In this document: positions 14,920-22,222 of the stretch, piece after piece
Numbering within the stretch: the first letter of the stretch is position 1
Layout of the letters: the number at the start of each line of letters is the position of its first letter
IMG/VR virus record: IMGVR_UViG_3300021356_000050
Span: 1-39,915 of that record
Length of the DNA stretch: 39,915 nucleotides
Reading direction: 5' to 3' (one strand)
Source: a virus
The notes under the pieces: generated by a model
Database searches by the model: none
What the model was told of the DNA's origin: nothing
What the model saw: the letters and a program-made list of their open reading frames with translations, nothing else
Made by a program: the position numbers and the translations under genes

Positions 14920-15253
14920 CATTATAGATTTTCCTAAGCACATTTTTGGTGCACCGCCCAAGTCAGCTGAAGAGCTTCAACAAAAGCTTGAAGAATATCG
15001 TCACAGCTATAGTGATGAGATCTCCGAGATTCTTTGGGGTCACGTTCTACGCGAGATGATGCGTTCTGGCTGCGAATTTGCAAACGACATGCCTAAGTAT
15101 TTTCCTTCGATGCTTTTAGTTCTCGAGTCGATGAGATCTCTTCACCTTCAATCTCAAGGAATTCACCATCCTCTTCAAGATTATGCAAAAGAAGAAATGG
15201 ATGTTGAAGCTTATGAAGAAAAAGCGGTTGACATTGATGAAGAAATGGAATAA
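14912..15253 (+). CDS. hypothetical acidic 113 aa protein
   Basis: Not recognised. A mainly helical acidic protein with a hydrophobic patch in the middle (MLLVLESMRSLHLQ) and an acidic tail. The promoter for the RNase H operon is embedded in its last 26 bases, so the final residues KAVDIDEEME are partly set by the promoter sequence. Coupled to the glycosyltransferase upstream. Confidence 0.7.
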   Translation: MSNIIDFPKHIFGAPPKSAEELQQKLEEYRHSYSDEISEILWGHVLREMMRSGCEFANDMPKYFPSMLLVLESMRSLHLQSQGIHHPLQDYAKEEMDVEAYEEKAVDIDEEME

Positions 15254-15256
15254 TAT
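15228..15256 (+). promoter_or_regulatory. sigma70-type promoter inside the 3' end of a gene
   Basis: TTGACA (15228-15233) preceded by AAAAAGCGG, a 17 bp spacer and TAATAT (15251-15256). The TAA stop of the gene at 14912 is the first half of the -10 box. It drives the RNase H gene at 15292. Confidence 0.75.
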
Positions 15257-15291
15257 AGAAGTATAAATCAAATGAAAACTGGAACAATATT

Positions 15292-16146
15292 ATGGCTATT
15301 TTAGTAGATTATAACCAAGTAGTTCTTGCGAGTCTTTTCGCAAGTATTGGTAATCACACAAACGTCGAGATCGATGAAAATCTAATTCGACACATGTTGC
15401 TTAATTCTCTTCGAATGAATCGTAAGAAATTCGGCGACAAATATGGTGAGCTTGTTATTTGCGCTGATGGTAAGAATACATGGCGCCGAGAAGCTTATCC
15501 TTATTACAAAGCAAATCGCAAAAAGTCGCGAGATGAATCTGAACTTGACTGGGGTAACCTATTCAACATTATTAACACGATTCGAGAAGAATTACGAGAC
15601 TTTTTTCCTTATAAAGTAATTCATATCGAGCACTGTGAAGCAGATGATGTAATTGGAACTGTAATTCATAAGTATGGAACTGAGCTCAACACCGGAGGTG
15701 ATCGATATCTAATTCTCTCTGGCGATAAAGACTACATTCAATTACAGAAATACGCAAATGTAGATCAGTACGATCCAGTACGTAAACGTTGGATTCGCAA
15801 CGATAATCCTGAACGTTATCTTCAAGAACATATTCTTAAAGGTGATACTGGTGATGGTGTACCTAATGTTCTTTCTGATGATAATTGTTTAGCAATCGGT
15901 AGACGCCAAAAACCGATGACTCAAAAGCGTCTTCATATCTTGAAAGAAGGAAACTTCGATGAAGAAACAAATCGACGTTTTCACCGCAATAAAATGATGA
16001 TTGATTTATCAGAGATTCCACAAAAATATCAAGATCAGATTATGCAAGAATATGAACAAAAAGAAGATGTTGGACGAGAACAATTGTTTAACTTCTTTAT
16101 GGATAAAAAACTTAAAAACCTTATTACGGATATACAGGACTTTTAA
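15292..16146 (+). CDS. rnh: T4 RNase H-like 5'-3' exonuclease/flap endonuclease
   Basis: A 284 aa FEN-1-type nuclease, close to T4 RNase H (305 aa). Metal ligands are visible in order: Asp6 (ILVDYN), Asp59 (ICADGK), Glu116-x-Asp118-Asp119 (CEADDVIG), Asp145 and Asp147 (LSGDKD) and Asp185/Asp188 (GDTGDGVPN, the helix-hairpin-helix loop). WRREAYPYYKANR (64-76) supplies the conserved Arg and Lys. It removes RNA primers and flaps from lagging-strand fragments at the replication fork. It is first in an operon with two small proteins. Confidence 0.9.
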   Translation: MAILVDYNQVVLASLFASIGNHTNVEIDENLIRHMLLNSLRMNRKKFGDKYGELVICADGKNTWRREAYPYYKANRKKSRDESELDWGNLFNIINTIREELRDFFPYKVIHIEHCEADDVIGTVIHKYGTELNTGGDRYLILSGDKDYIQLQKYANVDQYDPVRKRWIRNDNPERYLQEHILKGDTGDGVPNVLSDDNCLAIGRRQKPMTQKRLHILKEGNFDEETNRRFHRNKMMIDLSEIPQKYQDQIMQEYEQKEDVGREQLFNFFMDKKLKNLITDIQDF

Positions 16147-16572
16147 ATGCAATACTCAATTTCAGAGATTATCGGTAAGTGTTCTGAAATGAAAACAGCC
16201 GATGAAAAAGTAGAGTGGTTGAAAAAACATGACTCTCAACCTCTACGAATGGTTCTTCAAGCAACCTATGATAAAGAGCGAGTGAAATGGCTTTTGCCAG
16301 ATGTAGCTCCACCTTGGAATAAAAATGAATTTGAAGATCAAGCAAGAAACCTTCTTTATAAAGAAGCTCGAAGATTAAAGATCTTTATTAAAGGTGGTGG
16401 CTATGATAACTTGAATCAAGCAAAACGCGAGCAACTTTTCATTAGTTTACTTGAAGATATTGATAATGAAGACGCTGATATGCTAGCGCATAACAGTATC
16501 GCACAGAAACCTTTTAAAGGTTTACAAAAGAAGACTATTAACAAAGCATTTCCTGGACTAATCAAGGAGTAA
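16147..16572 (+). CDS. conserved phage protein (DUF6433-like), unknown function
   Basis: A 141 aa helical protein starting immediately after the RNase H stop. Features: MKTADEKVEWLKKHDSQPLR, a PDVAPPWN motif and a basic C-terminus. It resembles a family I recall from T4-like cyanophages annotated only as DUF6433; this match is from memory. Its placement in the RNase H operon suggests a part in replication, but no catalytic motif is visible. Confidence 0.7.
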   Translation: MQYSISEIIGKCSEMKTADEKVEWLKKHDSQPLRMVLQATYDKERVKWLLPDVAPPWNKNEFEDQARNLLYKEARRLKIFIKGGGYDNLNQAKREQLFISLLEDIDNEDADMLAHNSIAQKPFKGLQKKTINKAFPGLIKE

Positions 16573-16577
16573 AGTTC

Positions 16578-16760
16578 ATGGCCAAGAGTTTCAAGAAATT
16601 CCGCGAGAGCAAGTGGGATGATGATGAATGGGGCTCAGAAGACGACAACCACGAGCGAAGAAAAGAGCAGCGAATGGAAAAACGACGCAATAAGCGTAAG
16701 ATGAAATACAATGAGCGGCTCAGTCGTTTTGCGGATGAAGAATTCAAAAAACGTAAATAA
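16578..16760 (+). CDS. hypothetical highly charged 60 aa protein
   Basis: Not recognised. More than half the residues are charged: an acidic middle (WDDDEWGSEDD) followed by a very basic stretch (KRRNKRKMKYNERL). Likely disordered or a single long helix, with possible nucleic-acid binding. It has an AAGGAG ribosome site and lies 5 bases after the preceding gene. Confidence 0.7.
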   Translation: MAKSFKKFRESKWDDDEWGSEDDNHERRKEQRMEKRRNKRKMKYNERLSRFADEEFKKRK

Positions 16761-16784
16761 ATCGTTTTTATTATAAATTAACGG

Positions 16785-16813
16785 TTGACATCTACCTTCT
16801 ACTGTGTTATATT
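16785..16813 (+). promoter_or_regulatory. sigma70-type promoter of the ACGGTTGACAT class
   Basis: TTGACA (16785-16790) within TAACGGTTGACAT, a 17 bp spacer and TATATT (16808-16813). It lies in a 78-base intergenic space and leads into the HAD gene. Confidence 0.85.
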
Positions 16814-16844
16814 AATAATATAACAATCAAAAAGGAAATTGAAT

Positions 16845-17537
16845 ATGAATATGTGCGATAAAGTAATCTTGGTAGATTGCGATGGAGTACTTCTAGATTG
16901 GGAATACGCATTTACTTCATGGATGAAAAAGCACGGCTATCACGTTGTTGATGGTCCCGATGCTGATCACTATGATATGAATAAGCGTTATGGTCTCGAA
17001 AAACCTGAAAAAGAACGTCTAGTTCGAATGTTTAATGAGTCTGCATGGATTCGTAAACTTCCTCCTTTGCGAGATGCAATTAAGTATGTTCGTAAACTTC
17101 ATGAAGAGCATGGATATATCTTTCACGCGATCAGCTCTTTAAGTAACGATACTTACGCACAACACTTGCGTACTAAAAACCTTCGAGAACTTTTTGGTAA
17201 CACAACATTTGAGCGTTATACTTACCTTGATACTGGTGCTGACAAAGACGATGCACTTGAGTGTTATCGTGACACTGGTTGTTTCTGGGTTGAAGATAAA
17301 CCCGAGAATGCAGTTTTAGGAGAAACACTTGGTCTTGAACCAATTCTGATGTCTCATAAACACAACCAAGACTTTAAACGCACTAAGTCTTGGACTGCTT
17401 TAGGAATGGCTCGTACTGATATTGATCTAGATCACTATGATCCAACTACTTACAATCCTTTCGGTGATCCATTAGATGATCTCATCACTCGTGTAAACAA
17501 TTGGCGAGAAATTTATGAGATAATTACTGGAAAGTAA
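16845..17537 (+). CDS. HAD-family hydrolase, 5'(3')-nucleotidase-like
   Basis: A HAD-superfamily protein of 230 aa. ILVDCDGVLLDWEYAF near the N-terminus holds the two catalytic Asp residues in a D-x-D-G-V pattern typical of the NT5C nucleotidase group, HAISSLSND carries motif II (Ser) and FWVEDKPENAV carries motif IV acidic residues. It probably dephosphorylates a nucleotide or sugar phosphate. I prefer ATG 16845 over the TTG at 16839: AAAGGAAA sits a normal 8 bases before the ATG but only 2 bases before the TTG. It is alone between a promoter and a terminator. Confidence 0.75.
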   Translation: MNMCDKVILVDCDGVLLDWEYAFTSWMKKHGYHVVDGPDADHYDMNKRYGLEKPEKERLVRMFNESAWIRKLPPLRDAIKYVRKLHEEHGYIFHAISSLSNDTYAQHLRTKNLRELFGNTTFERYTYLDTGADKDDALECYRDTGCFWVEDKPENAVLGETLGLEPILMSHKHNQDFKRTKSWTALGMARTDIDLDHYDPTTYNPFGDPLDDLITRVNNWREIYEIITGK

Positions 17538-17547
17538 GTCGTGCAAA

Positions 17548-17555
17548 GATAAATA
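17548..17555 (+). promoter_or_regulatory. possible late promoter box, one mismatch (GATAAATA)
   Basis: GATAAATAAAACT resembles the late box before gp23 (TATAAATAAAACA) with one mismatch. It is upstream of the gene at 17640, but the terminator hairpin at 17591 lies between them, which argues against simple use. Confidence 0.25.
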
Positions 17556-17590
17556 AAACTATGCACAGGCATTATATACTATGATTGAGT

Positions 17591-17622
17591 AGGCAAACTG
17601 TGTATGCGGTTTGCCTTTTTTT
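17591..17622 (+). terminator. rho-independent terminator or attenuator
   Basis: AGGCAAACTG and CGGTTTGCCT form a 10-base stem with one G-T mismatch or wobble around a TGTATG loop, followed by a T-run (17616-17622). It lies 53 bases after the HAD stop and only 18 bases before the next ATG. Confidence 0.85.
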
Positions 17623-17639
17623 ATTAAAAAGGGAGTCCT

Positions 17640-17891
17640 ATGCCCACATATACTTTTAAAAATAAAGACACAGAAGAGGTCTTTGACATTAGTATGTCCA
17701 TTTCAGAACGTGATCAGTACGTTCAAGATAATCCACACCTCCAGCAACTTATTACTGGCGCCCCCGCTATTGGTGACCCTGTACGGCTCGGGTTACGTAA
17801 ACCTGATGCCGGTTTTCGTGATGTTTTAAAGAAAGCAAAAGAAGCTCATCCGGGTTCTCGGAGAGTTAAAAACACAATCAATGACTTTTAA
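17640..17891 (+). CDS. conserved 83 aa phage protein (FmdB-like fold, no cysteines)
   Basis: The N-terminus (MPTYTFKNKDTEEVFDI) resembles the start of FmdB-type regulatory zinc ribbons, but the Cys pairs are absent, so no zinc site is expected. The middle (SISERDQYVQDNPHLQQLI) is a motif I recall from marine T4-like phages. The C-terminus is basic. AAGGGAG precedes the ATG. It heads a cluster with the PhoH and PAAR genes and sits just behind a terminator hairpin. Function unknown. Confidence 0.7.
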   Translation: MPTYTFKNKDTEEVFDISMSISERDQYVQDNPHLQQLITGAPAIGDPVRLGLRKPDAGFRDVLKKAKEAHPGSRRVKNTINDF

Positions 17892-17918
17892 CATAAACAA
17901 CATCCATAAGGAGGTTTC

Positions 17919-18671
17919 ATGGCAAAACAGCGTCGTTTATCACGAAAGGAAAAGGCGAGAGCAGAGCGTAATTTAGATCACATGGTGAATAATATTTTAA
18001 ATTCCAAATTTGGAATGAGAAATATTCAACCTTTAACACCAACGCAAGAAGAAATGTTCGAGTCTTATCGAGATGGATACAACATCGCCGCCATCGGAAC
18101 AGCAGGTACAGGAAAAACAATGTGCGCAGTTTACCTAGCGCTAAAAGACGTACTACAGAGGGGAGAGTATAAGCAAGTCGTCGTTATTAGATCTGCAGTT
18201 CAGACGCGCGAACAGGGCTTCATGCCGGGTTCAAAAGCCCAAAAAGAAGCTGTATTCGAAGCACCATACACAGATATCATTAACGAGCTCTTTGGGAGGG
18301 GAGACGCATACCAAATTCTAAAACAAAAACAAATGGTCAAGTTCATGACTTCATCGTTTGTTCGAGGACTAACATTTGACAACTCTATCATTATTGTTGA
18401 TGAGTGTCAAAGTATGACATACCACGAATTAGATACGATTATTACTCGAGTAGGAGAATCATCTAAAATCTTATTCTGTGGTGATACAAAACAAGACGAT
18501 CTTGAGATATCGAAAAACAGAGCGGACGTGTCTGGGCTCGGCGATTTCTTAAGAGTATTAAATCGAATCGAATCTTTTGACACAATTCAATTTACACCTG
18601 ATGATATTGTTCGTTCAGGACTCGTGAAAGAATATATTGTAGCAAAAGAATCAACATTAGAGGCAGCTTAG
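17919..18671 (+). CDS. phoH: PhoH-like P-loop ATPase
   Basis: A 250 aa ATPase of the PhoH family, very common in marine phages. Walker A is GTAGTGKT (60-67), NIAAIG precedes it as usual, VVVIRSAVQTREQGFMPG is a family hallmark and Walker B is IIIVDECQS. FCGDTKQDD (a sensor-like motif) follows. The family may couple ATP to RNA handling; its role in phages is not established. The start has a strong AAGGAGG site. A PAAR gene follows after 4 bases. Confidence 0.9.
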   Translation: MAKQRRLSRKEKARAERNLDHMVNNILNSKFGMRNIQPLTPTQEEMFESYRDGYNIAAIGTAGTGKTMCAVYLALKDVLQRGEYKQVVVIRSAVQTREQGFMPGSKAQKEAVFEAPYTDIINELFGRGDAYQILKQKQMVKFMTSSFVRGLTFDNSIIIVDECQSMTYHELDTIITRVGESSKILFCGDTKQDDLEISKNRADVSGLGDFLRVLNRIESFDTIQFTPDDIVRSGLVKEYIVAKESTLEAA

Positions 18672-18675
18672 TAAA

Positions 18676-18975
18676 ATGGCATTATGCGCAAGAGTAGGAG
18701 ATAGTGTAGCAACAGGACACCTTTGTGACGCAACGACTACTCTTGCGTTTGCTAATCATAACGTTAACGCTCAAGGTGCGAATGCACTTAGGCTAGGTGA
18801 CGCAACTGTAACACACGACATTCTCGTAGGAATTGTTTGTGTTCCTCATGTCGAGACGATTAAAGCTGGATCAAGTAAAGTGACGATTGGTGGTATTCCA
18901 GCAGCAAGATTAGGTGATGCATGTGACGCAGGAAGTATCACATCTGGAGCAAGTAAAGTCGACATCGGTGGTTGA
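18676..18975 (+). CDS. PAAR-domain tail spike tip protein (T4 gp5.4-like)
   Basis: A 99 aa protein with the PAAR pattern: an N-terminal RVGDSVATGHLC, a repeat of short beta hairpins, GIPAARLGDACDAG (the PAAR-like core with zinc-binding Cys and Asp/His candidates) and a terminal GASKVDIGG. PAAR proteins sharpen the end of the membrane-piercing spike in T4-type tails and type VI secretion. It lies far from the minus-strand tail genes, next to PhoH. Its TGA stop is part of the -35 box of the next promoter. Confidence 0.85.
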   Translation: MALCARVGDSVATGHLCDATTTLAFANHNVNAQGANALRLGDATVTHDILVGIVCVPHVETIKAGSSKVTIGGIPAARLGDACDAGSITSGASKVDIGG

Positions 18976-18999
18976 CATATCACGTACATGTGATATAAT
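18972..18999 (+). promoter_or_regulatory. consensus promoter with an internal dyad (possible operator)
   Basis: TTGACA (18972-18977), a 16 bp spacer and TATAAT (18994-18999), both perfect consensus, with TG one base before the -10 (an extended -10). Between the boxes, ATATCAC (18977-18983) and GTGATAT (18990-18996) form a 7-base inverted repeat. The TGA stop of the PAAR gene (18973-18975) is inside the -35. Confidence 0.85.
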
Positions 19000-19029
19000 G
19001 GAATACAGTATGAAAAAAAGGTTTATATT

Positions 19030-19716
19030 ATGTTTAATCATGTCAAGAATGACATTCAACTTCCAAAATTAACGCGTAAAACAACAGAAGAAGGACGACT
19101 CTATTTTACAGAGGACGGTTCAGCCTATCCTTCGATTACGACAGTTCTTGGAATCTTAAGCAAACAAGCAATCATGGAATGGCGAAAGCGTGTAGGCGAA
19201 GAAGAAGCAAATAAGATTTCTCGTCAAGCTGCTGGTCGTGGCACGGCTGTGCACAAAATGGCTGAAGACTATCTCAATAACGTAGAAGATTGGAAAGGCA
19301 GCCACATGCCCGCGAATATTCATATGTTTATGGATATCAAGAAAATCATTGATGAACATATTGATAACGTCTGGTTTCAAGAAGAATTTCTCTATAGTGA
19401 TAAACTGAAAACTGCAGGTCAAGTTGACTGTATCGCAGAATACGACGGTGTGCTCTCGATTATCGATTTTAAAACAAGTCGTAGAGTCAAAAAAGAAGAA
19501 GACATCACAAGCTATTTTATTCAGATGTTCTTTTATGCAGCGGCTTTTTACGAGCGCACAGGTGTTCCTATCAAGCAAGGTGTTATCATCATGGGTGTAG
19601 ACGGTAATGAGCCTCTCGTCTTTAAGGTTCCTGTTTATGACTATATGGAACACTTCTTAAAAGTTCGTCGACAATATGGATATATGTACGAAGGACTGAA
19701 AAAAAATTCAAAATAA
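19030..19716 (+). CDS. RecB/Cas4-like PD-(D/E)XK exonuclease
   Basis: A 228 aa nuclease of the PD-(D/E)XK superfamily. AAGRGTAVHKMAEDYL (68-82, His75) is the RecB-type motif I, AGQVDCIAEY (129-138, Asp133) is motif II, and LSIIDFKTS (142-150, with Asp146 and Lys148) is the catalytic D-x-K strand. Gln164 (FIQMFFYAAAF) fits the trailing Q-x3-Y motif. Probably a DNA exonuclease for recombination or host DNA breakdown. Transcribed from the dyad-bearing promoter. Confidence 0.85.
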   Translation: MFNHVKNDIQLPKLTRKTTEEGRLYFTEDGSAYPSITTVLGILSKQAIMEWRKRVGEEEANKISRQAAGRGTAVHKMAEDYLNNVEDWKGSHMPANIHMFMDIKKIIDEHIDNVWFQEEFLYSDKLKTAGQVDCIAEYDGVLSIIDFKTSRRVKKEEDITSYFIQMFFYAAAFYERTGVPIKQGVIIMGVDGNEPLVFKVPVYDYMEHFLKVRRQYGYMYEGLKKNSK

Positions 19717-19729
19717 TAACGAAAAAGGG

Positions 19730-19757
19730 TTGACATTTCGTGAAAATAGATTATATT
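19730..19757 (+). promoter_or_regulatory. sigma70-type promoter
   Basis: TTGACA (19730-19735) after GAAAAAGGG, a 16 bp spacer and TATATT (19752-19757). A variant of the ACGGTTGACAT class, with AGGG in place of ACGG. Confidence 0.8.
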
Positions 19758-19789
19758 AATATTATACGGAATGAAAAGGAATCCGCAAA

Positions 19790-20083
19790 ATGACAGCTCA
19801 AGAATTTTGGAAAAAAGCTTCTCTTACAAATGTAGAAATCTTGATTGATGACTACAAAAAATATGCTGAAGAAGAAACAAGCTTTGGTCTAAACGAGATG
19901 TATATGCAAGATCGCAAAGATTTTGAAAAAGTCGTTGAACTTTTCCGTGCAGATGATCCTGAAAAACTTTCAACATTCATTGATCGCATGGATACTTCTC
20001 CTCGTGAAGAAGTCGTTGTTGCTCTTGCAAAAGATCTTGGAAAGGATTGGGTAAGCCAAACACTTGGCTGGAATGTGAAATAA
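19790..20083 (+). CDS. hypothetical 97 aa protein
   Basis: Not recognised. A soluble helical acidic protein (repeated short helices with FWKK, DYKKYAEEE, DRKDFEKVVELF). AAAAGGAA lies upstream of the ATG, and it is first in its operon. Function unknown. Confidence 0.7.
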   Translation: MTAQEFWKKASLTNVEILIDDYKKYAEEETSFGLNEMYMQDRKDFEKVVELFRADDPEKLSTFIDRMDTSPREEVVVALAKDLGKDWVSQTLGWNVK

Positions 20084-20088
20084 AATGT

Positions 20089-20319
20089 ATGACAGAATTT
20101 AAAATAGGAATATTCAACCTCATAAAAAAGCTGGTTGGAGGTAACAGCTTTACACTTGCTTTTGTATATACGATAGGCCATATCTTAATTGCTATGGTGT
20201 GTAATAATCTCATCACTGGTGCAGAATTCCAATTAGCTGCAATTGATGCTATCATTGAACCAATCATTAACGGTGTTTGGTTCTATATTCTGCATAAAAC
20301 GTGGAAAAAATACAACTAA
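20089..20319 (+). CDS. DUF2061-like small membrane protein
   Basis: A 76 aa protein from ATG 20089 (an earlier in-frame ATG lies inside the preceding gene). Two membrane helices (about 19-42 and 50-68), with TLAFVYTIGHILIAMV and DAIIEPIINGVWFYILHKTWKKY. The pattern is like DUF2061 proteins, which end in an acidic helix with HE-R-x-W; here the end is LHKTWKKY. Function unknown. Confidence 0.55.
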   Translation: MTEFKIGIFNLIKKLVGGNSFTLAFVYTIGHILIAMVCNNLITGAEFQLAAIDAIIEPIINGVWFYILHKTWKKYN

Positions 20320-20387
20320 TTTTAAACTTTTTTTGAAAACCCTTATTTCTCAACGGTTTCCGGGTGAAAAAAAATGAAAAAAACGGT

Positions 20388-20415
20388 TGACATTTGTTTT
20401 GATTATGATATATTA
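20388..20415 (+). promoter_or_regulatory. sigma70-type promoter of the ACGGTTGACAT class
   Basis: TTGACA (20388-20393) inside AAAAAAACGGTTGACAT, a 16 bp spacer and TATATT (20410-20415). Shares a long identical stretch with the promoters at 10793 and 22252. Confidence 0.9.
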
Positions 20416-20444
20416 GATATATCAAGTCGAAAGGAAACACACAC

Positions 20445-20843
20445 ATGACACAATTTGTAAAAGAAAACTTCATCAAATCTGGTGATTATCTTATGTATGC
20501 TGGACCCTTCGAAGGTCAAAAGACTTATCGCGAAGCTTTAGGTCCTGACCGCGAAATCCATCCTACTCGTGAGAATATGCCAATGGAAGCTTTCATCGCA
20601 CGTTTCAAATATCAACGTGGAGGAATGGCTTCTTTTCAAAACTTCCTCATCAAAAATTTTACAGTTGAAGAGTACATCAGTCGTCAAGAAGCTGGTGAAG
20701 CTCCAATGCAAATTGCCGAGAGCAAAGGTTATCTTTTGCCTCACATCAAAAAAATGCTAAAGCGAAGAGGTTACGAAGTTACACCTCAAGGATTCGCGCA
20801 AATGATATCAGATCAAATTTTTAACAAAATGGAGGAAGCATAA
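20445..20843 (+). CDS. hypothetical 132 aa protein
   Basis: Not recognised. A soluble protein with a mixed N-terminus (SGDYLMYAGPFEGQKT) and a helical basic C-terminal half including a PHIKKMLKRRGYEV segment, suggestive of a small helix-turn-helix but not clear enough to call. First gene after a strong promoter, with a GAAAGGAA site. Coupled to the next gene by TAATG. Confidence 0.7.
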   Translation: MTQFVKENFIKSGDYLMYAGPFEGQKTYREALGPDREIHPTRENMPMEAFIARFKYQRGGMASFQNFLIKNFTVEEYISRQEAGEAPMQIAESKGYLLPHIKKMLKRRGYEVTPQGFAQMISDQIFNKMEEA

Positions 20844-21046
20844 TGTATAAAGGACTCATATATGGACTCATCATCTGTGCTTTATTTGGTGGTTTTTTGT
20901 ATTCTTTGAACGAAGCTCTCAAAATTCCTGACGTAAAGTTCAGTTATTCTACAAACGAATGTGTTGAAGTCGTTAACTACGATTCAGCTCACAATTACGA
21001 TTGTGGAAATTATCCGGATAAATTTAATCACGTATGGGTTGAGTAA
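20843..21046 (+). CDS. small membrane-anchored protein
   Basis: A 67 aa protein with one N-terminal membrane helix (about residues 5-22, LIYGLIICALFGGFLYSL) and a polar part beyond it with two Cys residues (in STNECVEVVNY and NYDCGNY) that could form a disulfide if it faces the periplasm. I recall related short proteins in marine T4-like phages. Function unknown. Coupled on both sides by TAATG. Confidence 0.7.
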   Translation: MYKGLIYGLIICALFGGFLYSLNEALKIPDVKFSYSTNECVEVVNYDSAHNYDCGNYPDKFNHVWVE

Positions 21047-21651
21047 TGAATATCTTCATACTAGATAAAGATCCCAAACGAGCAGCAACAATGGTCTGTG
21101 ACAAACACGTCAATAAGATGATCATTGAGTCTGCTCAAATGATGTCAACGGTACATCGTATGCTCGATGGTACACCTGTAAAACGTCCTTCAAAGTCAGG
21201 TAAAACAATTCAAACTTATTATACATTTGGCGATCAACGGGATGAATTGTACTATTTAGCTGTACATAAATTTCATGGATGTACTAAATGGACCGCTGAA
21301 TCAAAGGCTAATTACGAATGGCATTATAACCACTTTGTAGGTCTTTCAGAAGAGTTCTCGTACCGTTATAAAAAGCCACACAGTACTTATCTCAAGCTTG
21401 GAGAAATGCTATCCACGCCGCCCAAGAACATTCCTGATATAGGTCTTACGCCTTTTTATCAAGCAATGACACATTATCCAATGTGTTTTAACGAAGATGC
21501 TGTACAGGCATATCGTAATTACTATCACGCAGCAAAACATTTTGCTAAATGGGAAAAAGGTCGTCCTGCACCTGATTGGTGGGAGGGATATAAAGGACCT
21601 GAATTTCTAATTGAGAAAGCACTTAAAAAATTTATAACGGAGAAAGCATGA
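21046..21651 (+). CDS. conserved phage protein with CDKH motif, unknown function
   Basis: A 201 aa protein that begins MNIFILDKDPKRAATMVCDK, with the striking CDKHVNKMIIESAQMM segment (18-33) and later His-, Trp- and Tyr-rich parts (KFHGCTKW, HYNHF, HYPMCF). This family recurs in phages, but no activity is established to my knowledge. The number of conserved His, Cys and Asp residues suggests metal binding or catalysis. Its stop overlaps the next ATG. Confidence 0.7.
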   Translation: MNIFILDKDPKRAATMVCDKHVNKMIIESAQMMSTVHRMLDGTPVKRPSKSGKTIQTYYTFGDQRDELYYLAVHKFHGCTKWTAESKANYEWHYNHFVGLSEEFSYRYKKPHSTYLKLGEMLSTPPKNIPDIGLTPFYQAMTHYPMCFNEDAVQAYRNYYHAAKHFAKWEKGRPAPDWWEGYKGPEFLIEKALKKFITEKA

Positions 21652-21845
21652 GTATTAATGAACAATATTATATGGCAAAACGACTTCGCGACTTGATTCG
21701 TGATACTCAACATCCTAACGAAGGTATACCTGCTTCTCGAATCGCTGACCTTGCTGAAGAGCTCGAAGCAGAAGCCGAGAAGATGGAAATGGACATGATC
21801 GTCTGGATGCAGCGCTCAAATCTGGGAATCGACGCTCAGAAATAA
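21648..21845 (+). CDS. hypothetical 65 aa helical protein
   Basis: Not recognised. An acidic helical protein with a likely coiled coil (RIADLAEELEAEAEKMEMDM). Coupled to the previous gene by an ATGA overlap, with a GGAGAAAG site. Last gene of its operon. Confidence 0.65.
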   Translation: MSINEQYYMAKRLRDLIRDTQHPNEGIPASRIADLAEELEAEAEKMEMDMIVWMQRSNLGIDAQK

Positions 21846-21867
21846 GTTTCGAACGCAAATAAATAAA

Positions 21868-21887
21868 ACTAGAAACAAAAATCTAGT
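21868..21887 (+). promoter_or_regulatory. hairpin in the 5' leader next to the ribosome site
   Basis: ACTAGA (21868-21873) and TCTAGT (21882-21887) form a perfect 6-base stem around an 8-base A-rich loop, and the second arm overlaps the start of the ribosome site GTGGAG (21886-21891) of the TTG-started gene at 21899. It follows AAATAAATAAAACT, which is similar to a late-promoter box. Confidence 0.5.
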
Positions 21888-21898
21888 GGAGTTTATGA

Positions 21899-22222
21899 TT
21901 GCGTTACATTATTATTGATAAAAATCAAGGTGTATTTTTAGGAACACATCTTGATACGTCTGAAGATCCAGACGGTGTTGTGTATGTTCTATGGTCAAAA
22001 GATAATTTCTTTTCTTGTTCGAAAGCTTATTCTTTTGATAATGTAACAGACGCCAGACTATTTGCAGATACAACTTTACGAAGATGGCCGATGACTTCTG
22101 TAGCTAAAATTGACACAAATGAGAAGTATGTTGATGTTATAGATCTTCTTAAGGCTGGGTTCGGTCCTTACACACACGATATGATCAACTGTATTCCAAT
22201 GGCTAACGAATCGATCCACTAA
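21899..22222 (+). CDS. hypothetical 107 aa protein with TTG start
   Basis: Not recognised. A beta-rich soluble protein (MRYIIIDKNQGVFLGTHL, VVYVLWSKDNFF, AYSFDNVTDARLFADTTLRR). TTG 21899 is the likely start: it lies 7 bases after GTGGAG, while the nearby ATG (21895) opens a frame of only 7 codons. A small hairpin overlaps the ribosome site, so translation may be controlled. Confidence 0.65.
   Translation: MRYIIIDKNQGVFLGTHLDTSEDPDGVVYVLWSKDNFFSCSKAYSFDNVTDARLFADTTLRRWPMTSVAKIDTNEKYVDVIDLLKAGFGPYTHDMINCIPMANESIH

Noticed and set aside
16746-16769. AAAAACG/CGTTTTT inverted repeat after the gene at 16578
   Set aside because: The stem is almost all A-T with a 9-base loop; terminator activity is doubtful.
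18214-18241. Inverted repeat GGGCTT/AAGCCC inside PhoH
   Set aside because: It is fully within conserved coding sequence and has no T-run.
19010-19072. 20-codon frame from ATG 19010 across the start of the RecB-like gene
   Set aside because: No ribosome site, poor composition, and it overlaps the real start. Likely chance.
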